A stretch of DNA of 64,000 bases from Flavobacterium sp. ov086 (GTDB lineage Bacteria; Bacteroidota; Bacteroidia; Flavobacteriales; Flavobacteriaceae): positions 117,970 through 181,969 of the forward strand of contig NZ_FZNL01000011.1 of assembly GCF_900187965.1 (NCBI RefSeq), read 5' to 3'. The first letter of the stretch is position 1. Each line of letters opens with the position of its first letter. A model generated the notes under the pieces. It was not told where the DNA came from. It saw only the letters and a program-made list of their open reading frames with translations, and searched no databases. The position numbers were made by a program, and so were the translations under genes. This document shows, piece after piece, positions 1 to 7,836 of this stretch.

Positions 1-13
1 CAAAAATAAAACA

Positions 14-76
14 ACCATATAAGCAATTTAAGAAAAAAAGCCAAAGACTTAAATTTACTTAAATAACTTATATGGT
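14..76. repeat. Palindromic intergenic repeat downstream of pectate lyase
   Basis: The outer arms ACCATATAAG (14-23) and CTTATATGGT (67-76) are perfect 10-bp inverted repeats, with further AATTTAAG/CTTAAATT complementarity inside. I recognise this as a dispersed palindromic element of Flavobacterium genomes. It lies just past the pectate lyase stop codon and may act as a transcription terminator or mRNA 3' stabiliser. Confidence 0.6.
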
Positions 77-104
77 AAAAAACTAAAAACTAACTCAATT
101 TTTA

Positions 105-1211
105 TTAAAACGATCCACAAGTATTACCTGTAAATGTAGCACCAGCGCCACCAGTAACATCAGCCTTAACAGCCGAAGCCGCAAGCGTTACGATAGAATA
201 GGGCGGAGTAAAAGCAGTATTGCTTCCTGCAGTATTTCCGGTAGTATTTGTAAATACGTTTCCAACAGCTGTAACAGCTGTGTATCCTGTCATTAAATCG
301 ATTGGCGTTTTTACACCTTCAAAAACATTGTTTTCTACTTTAAGATTAGCTTCAAAACCTGCTGCAATACATTTATTACTTACTGTACTATTAAAATAGT
401 TGTTGATCAAATGTACTTTTCCAAAACGAACCCTTGGCATTCTTTCTTTACAACCGGGAGCCCACCAGCAACGAGCAAAAGTAATTCTCAATTTTCCACG
501 ATCGGCAGTTGCGCCATCGCTTGATCCTATTAGATTTGAATATCTGTGATCGTCAGAACCTCCGGGACCTCCAGCTTTAGGCGCTTTTAGATAACCAAAT
601 TTGCAATACGAAACTGTCACATAATCTGATTTGTTTTTGATGTCAAAGTTCCCGTCAACACCATCTCTAAATTCACAGTGGTCAACCCATACATTTTGGC
701 AATCGTCTAAGATAGCATTGTCCCAACCATCAGTATCGTAAGCACCCGGGCCTTCAAAAATTAAATTTCTGATGATTAGATTCGTACATCTTTTAATGTT
801 CATAATACCAGAACCATCTTTAGTTTGATTGGTCGAAACTAGTTTTGCACCGCTTGCACCATAAATAGTTTTACCACTTTGGTCCTGCAATGATAATCTT
901 GTAGTAATGGTAATTGTACCGCTAACTTTTACGACTTTAACGGCGCTGTTTTCAATTGCCGATTTCAGTTGTGCATAAGTAGTAACTGTTGTTTCTGCCG
1001 ATGTTCCGCCACCCGTTGTACTGCCATTTTGAGATGCCCAACCGGGAACCTCAGCACAGTTTCCAACTTTTGCTGTTAAACTTCCGGAAGAGGTAGTTTT
1101 ATTAGTTGCATTCTCGCTGTTTTCAGGAGAAGAAATTTCTTCGGTATTACACGCTGTAAAACCGAAAACAAGTGTTAATAGAAACACTGAAAATGTTGAT
1201 TTGATTTTCAT
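105..1211 (-). CDS. Pectate lyase lipoprotein (polysaccharide lyase family 1)
   Basis: Cleaves polygalacturonate by beta-elimination outside the cytoplasm. The ATG at 1211 is chosen over one 75 bases upstream because it starts a clean lipoprotein signal (MKIKST..., lipobox FTAC with Cys21), giving 368 aa. After a Thr/Ser-rich linker comes a right-handed beta-helix of PL1 type: the VWVDHCEF motif (about residue 180) with calcium-binding Asp residues, then the RMPRVRFGKVHLINNYF block (about 258) carrying the catalytic Arg. It stands alone here, next to a divergent Crp-like regulator. The lipobox suggests surface or periplasmic anchoring. The family call is firm; the exact substrate is inferred. 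Confidence 0.88.
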   Translation of the reverse strand: MKIKSTFSVFLLTLVFGFTACNTEEISSPENSENATNKTTSSGSLTAKVGNCAEVPGWASQNGSTTGGGTSAETTVTTYAQLKSAIENSAVKVVKVSGTITITTRLSLQDQSGKTIYGASGAKLVSTNQTKDGSGIMNIKRCTNLIIRNLIFEGPGAYDTDGWDNAILDDCQNVWVDHCEFRDGVDGNFDIKNKSDYVTVSYCKFGYLKAPKAGGPGGSDDHRYSNLIGSSDGATADRGKLRITFARCWWAPGCKERMPRVRFGKVHLINNYFNSTVSNKCIAAGFEANLKVENNVFEGVKTPIDLMTGYTAVTAVGNVFTNTTGNTAGSNTAFTPPYSIVTLAASAVKADVTGGAGATFTGNTCGSF

Positions 1212-1272
1212 AATATTAAGTTTGGTTAAATAGTTAAGACTGCAAATCTGCTCATAATTAGGATGAAAAAAG

Positions 1273-1286
1273 TTGAACAAGTTCAA
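1273..1286. promoter_or_regulatory. Palindrome TTGAACAAGTTCAA upstream of pectate lyase
   Basis: Perfect 6-bp arms (TTGAAC/GTTCAA) with a 2-base centre lie about 60 bases upstream of the lyase start, in the divergent region shared with the Crp-like gene. This is a possible operator; no factor can be assigned from the sequence. Confidence 0.3.
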
Positions 1287-1347
1287 TGTTTTGAAAATAA
1301 TTTACTATTAAATGTGTTTTTAACACCAATCGCATTACAAAAAGCTA

Positions 1348-1355
1348 TACTTTTG
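1348..1355 (+). promoter_or_regulatory. Candidate -7 element (TACTTTTG) of the Crp-like gene
   Basis: Matches the Bacteroidota -7 consensus TAnnTTTG, 70 bases before the ATG at 1426. No clear -33 TTG at the usual spacing was found, so confidence is modest. Confidence 0.4.
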
Positions 1356-1425
1356 CGTAATCGATTACATTATTTTTAATTCATTCACATACTTACGCCC
1401 CTGAGTAAGAATAAAAGTAAAAAAC

Positions 1426-1995
1426 ATGTACAAAAACCTACGATTAACTATTGAACGTAAAATACCACTAACGGATGAAGAATGGAAATTAATACTGGAG
1501 AAGACAGAGTTTATAAAACTTAAAAAAAATGAATTCCTGCAAATTCAGGATTCCAACAGTTCTTATGAAGGATTTATTCTCAAAGGAGCTTTCAAAACCT
1601 ATATTTTGAATGATAATGGCAACGAAAGTGTTATTTTTTTCTCATTCGAAAACGAATGGATGTGCGATCTCGAAAGTTTCTATCATCAAAAGCCAACAAC
1701 CTATAATATCAAGGCGATTGAAGACAGCGAAATTCTGGTGATTAGCAAAGCCAATAAAGTACTCTTATTTGAGCAAGTGCCCAAGTTGATCCAGTTTCAT
1801 ATTCTCATGGTCGAAAAAGCCAATATTGCGATTCAGCAAAGGCTTTTAGATGTATTGAATAAAACTTCTAAACAAAGATATCTGGAGTTTATAGAGAGAT
1901 ATTCACACAAAGTTGATAAAATCAATAACCGGAATTTATCTTCCTATCTAGGAGTTTCACACGAATTTTTATCAAAAATTAAAAGGAAGGTTTAG
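1426..1995 (+). CDS. Crp/Fnr-family transcriptional regulator
   Basis: A 189-aa protein with an N-terminal cyclic-nucleotide-binding-like beta-roll (about residues 20-120, with the GFILKGAFKTYI strand typical of the family) and a short C-terminal helix-turn-helix (RNLSSYLGVSHEFLSKIKRK, 168-187). This size and layout is the common Bacteroidota Crp/Fnr form; ligands are mostly unknown. The residues that bind cAMP in E. coli Crp are not evident, so it may respond to another signal or none. It is divergent from the pectate lyase and could control it, but only position supports that. Confidence 0.85.
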   Translation: MYKNLRLTIERKIPLTDEEWKLILEKTEFIKLKKNEFLQIQDSNSSYEGFILKGAFKTYILNDNGNESVIFFSFENEWMCDLESFYHQKPTTYNIKAIEDSEILVISKANKVLLFEQVPKLIQFHILMVEKANIAIQQRLLDVLNKTSKQRYLEFIERYSHKVDKINNRNLSSYLGVSHEFLSKIKRKV

Positions 1996-1999
1996 AAAA

Positions 2000-2240
2000 A
2001 GGTTCAAAGGTTCAAAGGTTTTCCGTAGAGACGCACAGTAGTGCCTCTAACTGTATTTGTTAAAAAAAGGTTTAAAGGTACAGAGTGACAAAGGAACAAA
2101 GGTTTTTCCGTGGGGGCGTACAGTAGTGCGTCTCATGTATTCTTTAAAAAAGGTACAAAGGTACAGAGTAACAAAGGTTCAAAGGTTTTCCGTAGAGGCG
2201 TACTTAGCGAATCTCTGCGCAAAACCTTTGTGAATCTCTG
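2000..2240. repeat. Cluster of REP-like repeats (three degenerate copies)
   Basis: Three degenerate copies of a unit made of purine-rich GGTTCAAAGGT runs followed by a hairpin around AGACGCAC...GTGCGTCT occur at about 2000-2060, 2075-2140 and 2150-2215. They are followed by GCGAATCTCTGCGCAAA..., a second repeat type also found at 3004-3050. The same units recur at 2827-2900 and 38481-38860. Confidence 0.65.
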
Positions 2241-2264
2241 TGGTAAAACCATACATGATTCTCA

Positions 2265-2813
2265 TTAAAAATCCAGTATTCCAAATAGGCATTCATTAGA
2301 AAAATGAAGCATTATATTTTCCTTTTCTGGATTTTCGATTACTAATAAATCATGAGGTTCCAGATCGTATGACTTCTCATTAATTTTAATAACTGTAGTA
2401 TCAAAAGAAAATAAAATTATTACTGGAACATTACAATTCTGATAACCATTTGTTATTTCTAGTTTGTGATGGCTTATTTTTTCAGAAACCATCCAATTAA
2501 AATCAATACCTTTTGTATAAGAAGTCACTTCATCATCTGAGTTAAACTCCATGATTTCATATTTCTCATGCACTTTTTTTTCTTTGTTTACCTCAATATA
2601 TAAGCTGTTATCAAGCATTACCAAGTAGCGGTGATAGCCCTTAAATTTGGTAAACACTGAAGGCACTTCTTCTATTGTAGCACTGCTTATTCTGAATGTA
2701 AAATCTCTATTGGTATAGTTTGCTGTTTCCGGATAGATCATATATTCATATGTCAATCCACCGCTCCAAATAGAGGCTTTACTATCTTTTTTAGGCAAAA
2801 GATGTATGTTCAT
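2265..2813 (-). CDS. HutD/Ves-like cupin family protein
   Basis: 182 aa, cytoplasmic, no signal peptide. The N-terminus shows the family pattern: WSGGLTYEYMIYP, then FTFRISSATIEEVPSVFTKFKGYHRYLVMLD. This matches Ves/HutD proteins, bicupin-like folds whose biochemical role is poorly defined (HutD is linked to histidine use, Ves to cold-related phenotypes). It sits between two repeat clusters, on its own. A hutH-like gene lies 11.6 kb away, too far to infer linkage. The family call is reasonably sure; the function is not known. Confidence 0.72.
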   Translation of the reverse strand: MNIHLLPKKDSKASIWSGGLTYEYMIYPETANYTNRDFTFRISSATIEEVPSVFTKFKGYHRYLVMLDNSLYIEVNKEKKVHEKYEIMEFNSDDEVTSYTKGIDFNWMVSEKISHHKLEITNGYQNCNVPVIILFSFDTTVIKINEKSYDLEPHDLLVIENPEKENIMLHFSNECLFGILDF

Positions 2814-2826
2814 TTTTTATTATTTA

Positions 2827-3050
2827 AAAAAGGTTCAAAGTTGCAAAGTTACAAAGAGGCAAAGGTTTTTTTGTAGAGACGCACAGCAGTGCGTCTAACG
2901 TAAGAATTGAAAATCTCGCAAAGTCGCAGTCCCGAGGCTTCGGGAGCAAAGAAATATAAAAGAAACTTTGCGACTTCGCGTCTTTGCGAGATTAAAAAAA
3001 CCTTAGCGAATCTCTGCGCAAAATCTCTGTGTATCTCTGTGGTAAAACCT
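2827..3050. repeat. Dispersed repeat cluster with REP-like hairpin
   Basis: GGTTCAAAG-type runs lead into a perfect hairpin AGACGCAC-AGCA-GTGCGTCT (2877-2896). These are followed by an imperfect inverted repeat of CGCAAAG units: CTCGCAAAGTCGCAG near 2914 pairs loosely with TTGCGAGA near 2983. Non-coding. It separates the Ves-like gene from the GNAT gene. Confidence 0.6.
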
Positions 3051-3052
3051 GT

Positions 3053-3559
3053 TTAAATCCTTTTCTCGAAATAAATAAACTCCAAAGGTTTCTCCGAAAT
3101 CGTAACATGAATTCCGCTTTCAGGAAAAGCTTCTCTTTTGCCTGTATCAACATAACCATGGCGTTTGTACCAAGCAATAAGCTCTTCACGGACTGAAATA
3201 ACCGTCATAATAATACTCGATAAACCCAAAGTTTTAGCGTGATTTTCGGCTTCAGCCAACATCTTTTTGCCAATTCCGCTATTTTGCAATTCGGGCGAAA
3301 CCGTTAGCATTCCCAAATACAGTTGATGCTCTTTTTCTACTAACAAAACCGATCCAATAATTTTATTGTCTTCGGTATATTTAAGAATTGTGTTTTTAGG
3401 ATCTAGAATTGTTTCTGTCAATTCTTCTTCGTTTGTTCTTTTTCCTCCAAGTAAATTGGCTTCTGTAGTCCAGCCTTTTTTTGAAGTTTCGCCTCTGTAA
3501 GCTGAATTGATTAAGATATTTAATGCTGGAATGTCTTGTAAAGATGCTTTTGTAATCAT
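3053..3559 (-). CDS. GNAT-family N-acetyltransferase
   Basis: 168 aa. Acetyl-CoA-dependent transferase with motif A at LTVSPELQNSGIGKKML (about residues 85-101), where QNSGIG is the pyrophosphate-binding Q/RxxGxG/A loop, and a C-terminal AWYKRHGYVDTG segment typical of GNAT motif B. The N-terminal AYRGETSKKGWTTEANLLGGKRT is a recognisable subfamily marker and is repeated in a decayed copy at 6421-6519. The acceptor substrate cannot be predicted. Single gene; the start ATG at 3559 leaves a normal full-length domain. Confidence 0.85.
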   Translation of the reverse strand: MITKASLQDIPALNILINSAYRGETSKKGWTTEANLLGGKRTNEEELTETILDPKNTILKYTEDNKIIGSVLLVEKEHQLYLGMLTVSPELQNSGIGKKMLAEAENHAKTLGLSSIIMTVISVREELIAWYKRHGYVDTGKREAFPESGIHVTISEKPLEFIYFEKRI

Positions 3560-3597
3560 GAGTAATATATTCTTGTGATTGATTTTTCAAAGATAAA

Positions 3598-3627
3598 AAA
3601 AGCTACAAAATTATAGTTGTAGCTTTT
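3598..3627. terminator. Terminator hairpin after SMP-30-like gene
   Basis: Perfect 11-bp stem AAAAGCTACAA/TTGTAGCTTTT with an 8-base loop; A- and T-rich ends make it usable in both directions. It terminates the minus-strand gene ending at 3692. The same stem sequence is reused at 5206-5236. Confidence 0.8.
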
Positions 3628-3691
3628 AGTTTATAATAAGGGTTTTCTAAAATAGATAATTTAAAAGGAAAGACAGACTTTTATTCTTGTT

Positions 3692-4519
3692 TTACCTAAG
3701 TGAATATGCTGCTATGGTTTTTTTGAAAAGAGAAGGGACATAGACTATTTTTTTCTCATTGTCGAGTCCTATATCTGCGGAGTAATATTCCTCTTTTCTG
3801 GTATCCGAAAGAATTTCTTTTGAGCCATCTTTATTTACATAATAAACAACTCCAGTCCAGCAACTCACAATAAACTCACTGTCTGCTATCGGCTCAATTC
3901 CATCTGTATTTTCATCCATGCCTTCTGCCAAAAGTTGTTTGTTCTTTTTATCATCCATTTTGTATAATGAACCATTGTCTAAAAAATACAAATCAGTATC
4001 GATAAATTTTAAACCATTTGGCTTGTTTAGATTTTCTAAATAAACAGTTGCAATATCATTTTCTAATTTGAAAATCCTACCAACTTTTGGATCAGATACA
4101 TAAACAACTCCTTTTTTATCAATAGTTACATCGTTTAATATTTTGGAATCATCAATGGTTATTTTTTTTAATATTTTTTGTTGTTTTATATCTATAATTA
4201 CAATTTCCGTAAGGTCGGCTACAAATAATTTATTCTTGAATTTTGCCATTCCTTTTGGGGCATTTAAACCTGGTATCCAATTTAAATTAATGATTTTCCC
4301 ATCAGTAGCTAATTTTCCTATACTTCCTTTTCCGTCACGTTCAGCTGGTGAACCATCCATTAAAGAGGTGTATAAAATCTGATCTGTTTTGTCATATAAT
4401 ACCGATTCAGGAATTGGTAAAATACTATCAGTTATCCAAATTCTATTTAAAGAATGTTGAGCAATACCCGAAAAACTTATTATAAATAGCAATAAAACAT
4501 AAAAAATATTTTTTTTCAT
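3692..4519 (-). CDS. Secreted SMP-30/gluconolactonase-like beta-propeller protein
   Basis: 275 aa with a signal peptide (MKKNIFYVLLLFIISFSGIAQ), so periplasmic or exported. The body shows propeller blades typical of SMP-30/NHL-like proteins: PESVLYDKTDQILYTSL, KGMAKFKNKLFVADL, NDVTIDKKGVVYVSD, KPNGLKFIDTDLYFLDN, DGIEPIADSEFIVSCW. Relatives include metal-dependent lactonases, but many are uncharacterised; a lactonase activity here is inference. It is followed by a terminator at 3598-3627; the DinB-like gene upstream ends only 24 bases before it on the same strand, so the two may be co-transcribed. Confidence 0.75.
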   Translation of the reverse strand: MKKNIFYVLLLFIISFSGIAQHSLNRIWITDSILPIPESVLYDKTDQILYTSLMDGSPAERDGKGSIGKLATDGKIINLNWIPGLNAPKGMAKFKNKLFVADLTEIVIIDIKQQKILKKITIDDSKILNDVTIDKKGVVYVSDPKVGRIFKLENDIATVYLENLNKPNGLKFIDTDLYFLDNGSLYKMDDKKNKQLLAEGMDENTDGIEPIADSEFIVSCWTGVVYYVNKDGSKEILSDTRKEEYYSADIGLDNEKKIVYVPSLFKKTIAAYSLR

Positions 4520-4543
4520 TTTGATTGGTTTTAGATTTCTTTT

Positions 4544-5071
4544 CTACAAATAGTTTTCTTTGATAAAATTAAAATGATGAAGTTCGTGTCCTGCAATATG
4601 ATAAGCCAATGCTCTGACAGTTGCATCATTTGCAGTTCCGGTACCATGTCCCATTCTGTCAAATGCTTCTTCAGGAAGCCCATTAAAAAGAGCAATTGTA
4701 GAATTTCTTACGGCTTCATATTCTTCAAAAATATTATCTAAATCTCGTTTATCTGCTCCAGAATAAGTAGCATAAGAATCTTGGTCAAACCCAATTAAGT
4801 TTAGTTTTTCATTTCTTGCAAATCGCAATGCGCGATAAGAAAAAATTCTCTCGTCATCAATGATATGCACTAATATTTCTTTAATACTCCATTTGTTTTC
4901 TTCATAACGATGTAATAATTTTTCTTCGGGTAAAGAATATATGAAGTCTTTTATCATCAAAAAATTATCTTTCAGATGTTTTAAAATCAAACCGTCATCA
5001 GATAATAGTTTCATATACATTTCTGCATATTCAGGGTATTCACCTTTTTTTGCTTTTGTTATTAATTTCAT
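4544..5071 (-). CDS. DinB-family putative metal-dependent protein
   Basis: 175 aa four-helix-bundle protein of the DinB/YfiT type. The expected metal-ligand positions are visible: HIIDDERIFSYRA (about residue 70) and a C-terminal AYHIAGHELHHFNFIKENYL with the HxxxxHH cluster. Family members include thiol-dependent transferases and stress-induced proteins of unknown activity. It starts at an ATG in the spaced region after 5071 and precedes the SMP-30-like gene by 24 bases. The specific function is unknown. Confidence 0.82.
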   Translation of the reverse strand: MKLITKAKKGEYPEYAEMYMKLLSDDGLILKHLKDNFLMIKDFIYSLPEEKLLHRYEENKWSIKEILVHIIDDERIFSYRALRFARNEKLNLIGFDQDSYATYSGADKRDLDNIFEEYEAVRNSTIALFNGLPEEAFDRMGHGTGTANDATVRALAYHIAGHELHHFNFIKENYL

Positions 5072-5205
5072 GATTAATTTATTTTTGATGTTTTATGGGG
5101 TTCAAAAAATATAATACAAACGGATATAAAAATGGCTTAGTTTATTTATTTCAAACTTAATGATTTCACTTATAGAAATTTAATGATGAAATTGATTTTT
5201 ATAAA

Positions 5206-5236
5206 AAAAGCTACAAAATTTATACTTGTAGCTTTT
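5206..5236. terminator. Terminator hairpin after the serine hydrolase pseudogene
   Basis: Stem AAAAGCTACAA/TTGTAGCTTTT, the same arms as the terminator at 3598-3627, with a 9-base loop. It is placed directly downstream of the minus-strand hydrolase that ends at 5273. Confidence 0.8.
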
Positions 5237-5272
5237 CATTTAATTTTTCAATCTTTAAATCATTCAATTTTC

Positions 5273-6323
5273 TTAATCCAGTAATCCACTATTGAGTACG
5301 ATTTTTCGAATTTCAGTTTCAAAATAATAAGCGATATCAAAATTTTCAAAGGTTTGGTTTTCCAGAACAATCACGCTTGTTTTGGTTTTTGGATAATATA
5401 AATTTACCGATGTAAATCCTTGGTCAGGTACAATTCCGGTATGACCAAATTCTTTAATTTTTGCTTCATCGTTTACTCGAATCCCATATCCATAACCAAT
5501 TTCTTTATCACCAAAAACCGAATGTTGATTTGTGATCGTATAACTAGTCATTCGGCCATAAGTTACTAAGTTTAAAAGTTTACCATTATGTAACAAATTA
5601 TTCCAAAGAGCTAAGTCTTCGACCGTGCTAACAAGTCCTGCAGCAGGAATTCGCTCTTTAGGAACAATAACACCTTTAATTTCTTTAGTTGTATTGTCTT
5701 TAAAAAATTGACGACCGTTTACGACCTCATTCTGGTTAGAGGCATTAGGGAAAAAACTATCTTTCATGTAGTTCTTCTTGAACAATTCGGTTACAACAGT
5801 TTCATAAGTTTTGTTAGTTACTCTTTCTAAAATTTGAGCTAGTAAAATATAATTTAAATCGGAGTATTTAAATTGAGTTCCGGCAGGAAAAATTGCTGGC
5901 TTCTCTAAATCAACAATGCCCGAAGTATGATTTAATAAATTTTCGACAGTTACAGTACTTGTCCAAGGTTGTTTTATGTTTGGCAAGTATTTTTTTATAG
6001 CAGTATTTAAAACTATTTTCCCTAGTTCTACTTGCTGAAGAATCAGAACAGCGGTAATTTGCTTGCTATTGGATAAAATAACAAAAGGGTCATCTAATTT
6101 CAGAGGTGTTTTTTTTTACAAAATCAGAATAGCCGTAGGCTTTAGAATATTTGATTTTTCCATTTTGAGATACGAGAATTGTACCGTTAAAAGGTCGAAC
6201 CGAAGTTGTTTTAATCAAGCTGTCTATTTTGACGCTATAATTATCTTTTTGAGCAAAAATGGTCTGGTTTGATATGAAAAACAGGAGTAAAGCAATAGAA
6301 AGAAAAGGTAACTTGTTTTTCAT
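5273..6323 (-). pseudogene. Class C beta-lactamase-like serine hydrolase, frameshifted
   Basis: The gene should start at 6323 (signal peptide MKNKLPFLSIALLLFFISNQ) and read to 5273, about 349 aa. The N-terminal part runs through a run of nine A (minus strand; nine T at 6109-6117) and hits a stop at 6090. Dropping one A restores one frame through LKLDDPFVILSNSKQITAVL, which carries the SxxK nucleophile motif, on to KYSDLNYILLAQ (YxN-like), then FGHTGIVPDQG (the HTG/KTG motif). All family motifs survive, so this is either a recent single-base lesion, a slipping homopolymer that switches the gene on and off, or a sequencing error. The protein would be a periplasmic D-Ala-D-Ala peptidase or esterase-like enzyme. 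Confidence 0.8.
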
Positions 6324-6420
6324 TTTTGGTAAAATTACTTTTGTGTTTTTATGATAAGGGATAAAACACAAAAGTAATAGAATCTTTGTTAATCTGTTTT
6401 CTGTAAAGAATAAATATTTA

Positions 6421-6519
6421 CCCTAAAAAAGATTTTAATTCTTGTTTGTTGGTTCTTTTTCTTTCTAATAAATTAGCTTCGGTTGTCGAGCCTTTTTTGG
6501 AAGTTTCTCCTCTATATGC
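6421..6519 (-). pseudogene. Remnant of a GNAT acetyltransferase gene (N-terminal fragment)
   Basis: Minus-strand translation from 6519 gives AYRGETSKKGSTTEANLL followed by ERKRTNKQEL. This matches the same segment of the intact acetyltransferase encoded at 3053-3559 almost residue for residue. It lacks a start, the catalytic motif A and any continuation. It is a broken relic of a second copy or relative of that gene. Confidence 0.8.
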
Positions 6520-6568
6520 TGAAAAAGAGAAAGTTGAATATTTAGAAAAATTATTAAACGGGAAATAA
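6518..6568 (+). pseudogene. Possible C-terminal tail of an XRE-type regulator
   Basis: Plus-strand reading gives AEKEKVEYLEKLLNGK and a TAA stop at 6566-6568. Such a charged helix ends many Bacteroidota phage-repressor-like regulators. It abuts the acetyltransferase remnant on the opposite strand, at a point where both genes could share GCTGAA. The fragment is too short for certainty. Confidence 0.3.
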
Positions 6569-6797
6569 CCGTTTTTTGAAGATATATTAATTCTAGAAAG
6601 AGATCTTAGTTAAGGTCTCTTTTTTTGTGTTCACTTGCATCCTTTAAAAATTTGTTCTTGAATTTCTTTGTGTTCTACGAACGGGACGTTTGCACTGTCT
6701 AGGGAAATAGTAGATTTACTTGTATCATAATATTTTAAAAGTTTCCTGCTCTATAATAAGGGCTTCTAAAATTTAACAAAAAAATAGTAAAATAAAC
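6569..6797. other. Non-coding stretch before the XRE cassette
   Basis: Holds the hairpin at 6598-6627 and about 170 bases with no ORF. Bases around 6750-6776 (TATAATAAGGGCTTCTAAAAT) resemble the DNA near 3632-3653 beside the intact acetyltransferase, so this patch may derive from a duplicated locus. Confidence 0.4.
6598..6627 (+). terminator. Terminator-like hairpin with T run
   Basis: AGAGATCTTA pairs with TAAGGTCTCT (one G-T pair), followed by seven T. It would end a plus-strand transcript whose gene is now only a remnant (6518-6568). Confidence 0.6.
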
Positions 6798-6828
6798 TTG
6801 TGTATTATTTAAGTATGACTTAAATTTG
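6798..6828 (+). promoter_or_regulatory. Promoter with palindromic operator for the XRE cassette
   Basis: TTG at 6798-6800 and TAAATTTG at 6821-6828, 20 bases apart, match the Bacteroidota -33/-7 pattern. Between and overlapping the -7 lies a perfect palindrome, ATTTAAGT-ATG-ACTTAAAT (6807-6825). A repressor bound there would block the promoter; the XRE protein encoded at 8054-8368 is the obvious candidate. Confidence 0.65.
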
Positions 6829-6832
6829 TAAC

Positions 6833-7768
6833 ATGAAAAATTCATTAGAAAATATTGTCAATTTCTCTTCAGGACTTAATGCTCAATTAAAAGCAGTTGA
6901 GAAATTTTCTAATGCAATGAAAATTCAATCTCAATTTAGTAAAGCTTATGTTGATTGTAAGAAATACAATTCGATAATTTCGAAAATTGAAGAATCAAAT
7001 AGTTTGTTTTCTAAATGTCAAAATTTGTCAACAACTGTTGATTTTGATATTAATAAAAATTCACTAAAATTTTATAAGTCATTCAATAGTAATGAAATGT
7101 CTAATAAATGGGATGATTTACAACAATTTGTGCGTTCCCAAAAACATTTGGAGAAGATTAATTCTTCATTTTATTTACCAATTACTTCAAAATATAAAGA
7201 AGTAAGTATATCAAATTCTTGGGATGTGGAACATTTTGCTCCAAAATCAAAGTGGGATTCTGATAATTTAAAATTTCATAGTAGTTTTAAAAATTTAGAC
7301 CATTATGAAAGTTTGCAATCTTTTGCCGAATCCGATGTAGCAAAGAATCGTATTCTAAAGGATGAAATAAGTAAAGATGTAGAAAAAGTTTTAAACGGAA
7401 GTATTAGTTATACTGATATTTGCAATAGTCTTTATCAATCTACAAGAGAAATATTAGACCATAACTATACTCAGCGTAAACAGAGTTTAGAAAATCTGAA
7501 AGACTATATTATAAATGGTGATTTCGATTTCACATATACTATTGGTTTAGAAGATTTCCTTTGGACTCATTTCACGAGAATTGAAGAATTAGAAGAGACG
7601 ATTAATAGCACTGTTTTCGAATTAGAAATCTTAAACAAGTTAATAATATCTATATCTAATTGTTTTAAAAAGAGTGCTTTAAATAAAAGAGATTTTTTTA
7701 GAAAAATAAATAGTTTTCATTTCAAAAACTTAGATGACGAATATCATTCATTTTCTTTAACAGCTTAG
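6833..7768 (+). CDS. Unrecognised 311-aa protein of the XRE cassette
   Basis: I do not recognise this protein. It is soluble with no signal peptide or membrane segment, rich in Asn, Ser and Lys, with helical, possibly coiled segments (about 1-65 and 190-290). It is strongly AT-rich even for this genome. The ATG at 6833 is only four bases after the promoter -7 box, so either the mRNA is leaderless or translation begins at Met29 (6917). It is the first gene of a three-gene set with a 67-aa protein and an XRE regulator, beside gene debris, a context seen for toxin-antitoxin, phage-defence or other accessory cassettes. No catalytic motif was seen. Confidence 0.65.
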   Translation: MKNSLENIVNFSSGLNAQLKAVEKFSNAMKIQSQFSKAYVDCKKYNSIISKIEESNSLFSKCQNLSTTVDFDINKNSLKFYKSFNSNEMSNKWDDLQQFVRSQKHLEKINSSFYLPITSKYKEVSISNSWDVEHFAPKSKWDSDNLKFHSSFKNLDHYESLQSFAESDVAKNRILKDEISKDVEKVLNGSISYTDICNSLYQSTREILDHNYTQRKQSLENLKDYIINGDFDFTYTIGLEDFLWTHFTRIEELEETINSTVFELEILNKLIISISNCFKKSALNKRDFFRKINSFHFKNLDDEYHSFSLTA

Positions 7769-7799
7769 GCGAATTAAGGTTTAAATGGTTTTGTAGACC

Positions 7800-7832
7800 T
7801 TAATATTTTAGATTTTTAAATTAAAATATTAA
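7800..7832. promoter_or_regulatory. AT-only inverted repeat before the 67-aa gene
   Basis: Perfect 11-bp arms TTAATATTTTA and TAAAATATTAA around an 11-base loop, ending five bases before the ATG at 7837. In RNA it could cover the ribosome-binding region or act as a weak terminator or processing site between cassette genes; as DNA it could be an operator. Confidence 0.45.
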
Positions 7833-7836
7833 AGAA

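Noticed and set aside
2992..3189. ORF of 65 codons on the minus strand over the end of the acetyltransferase gene
   Set aside because: It overlaps the real GNAT gene in another frame and runs into repeat DNA; no coding character.
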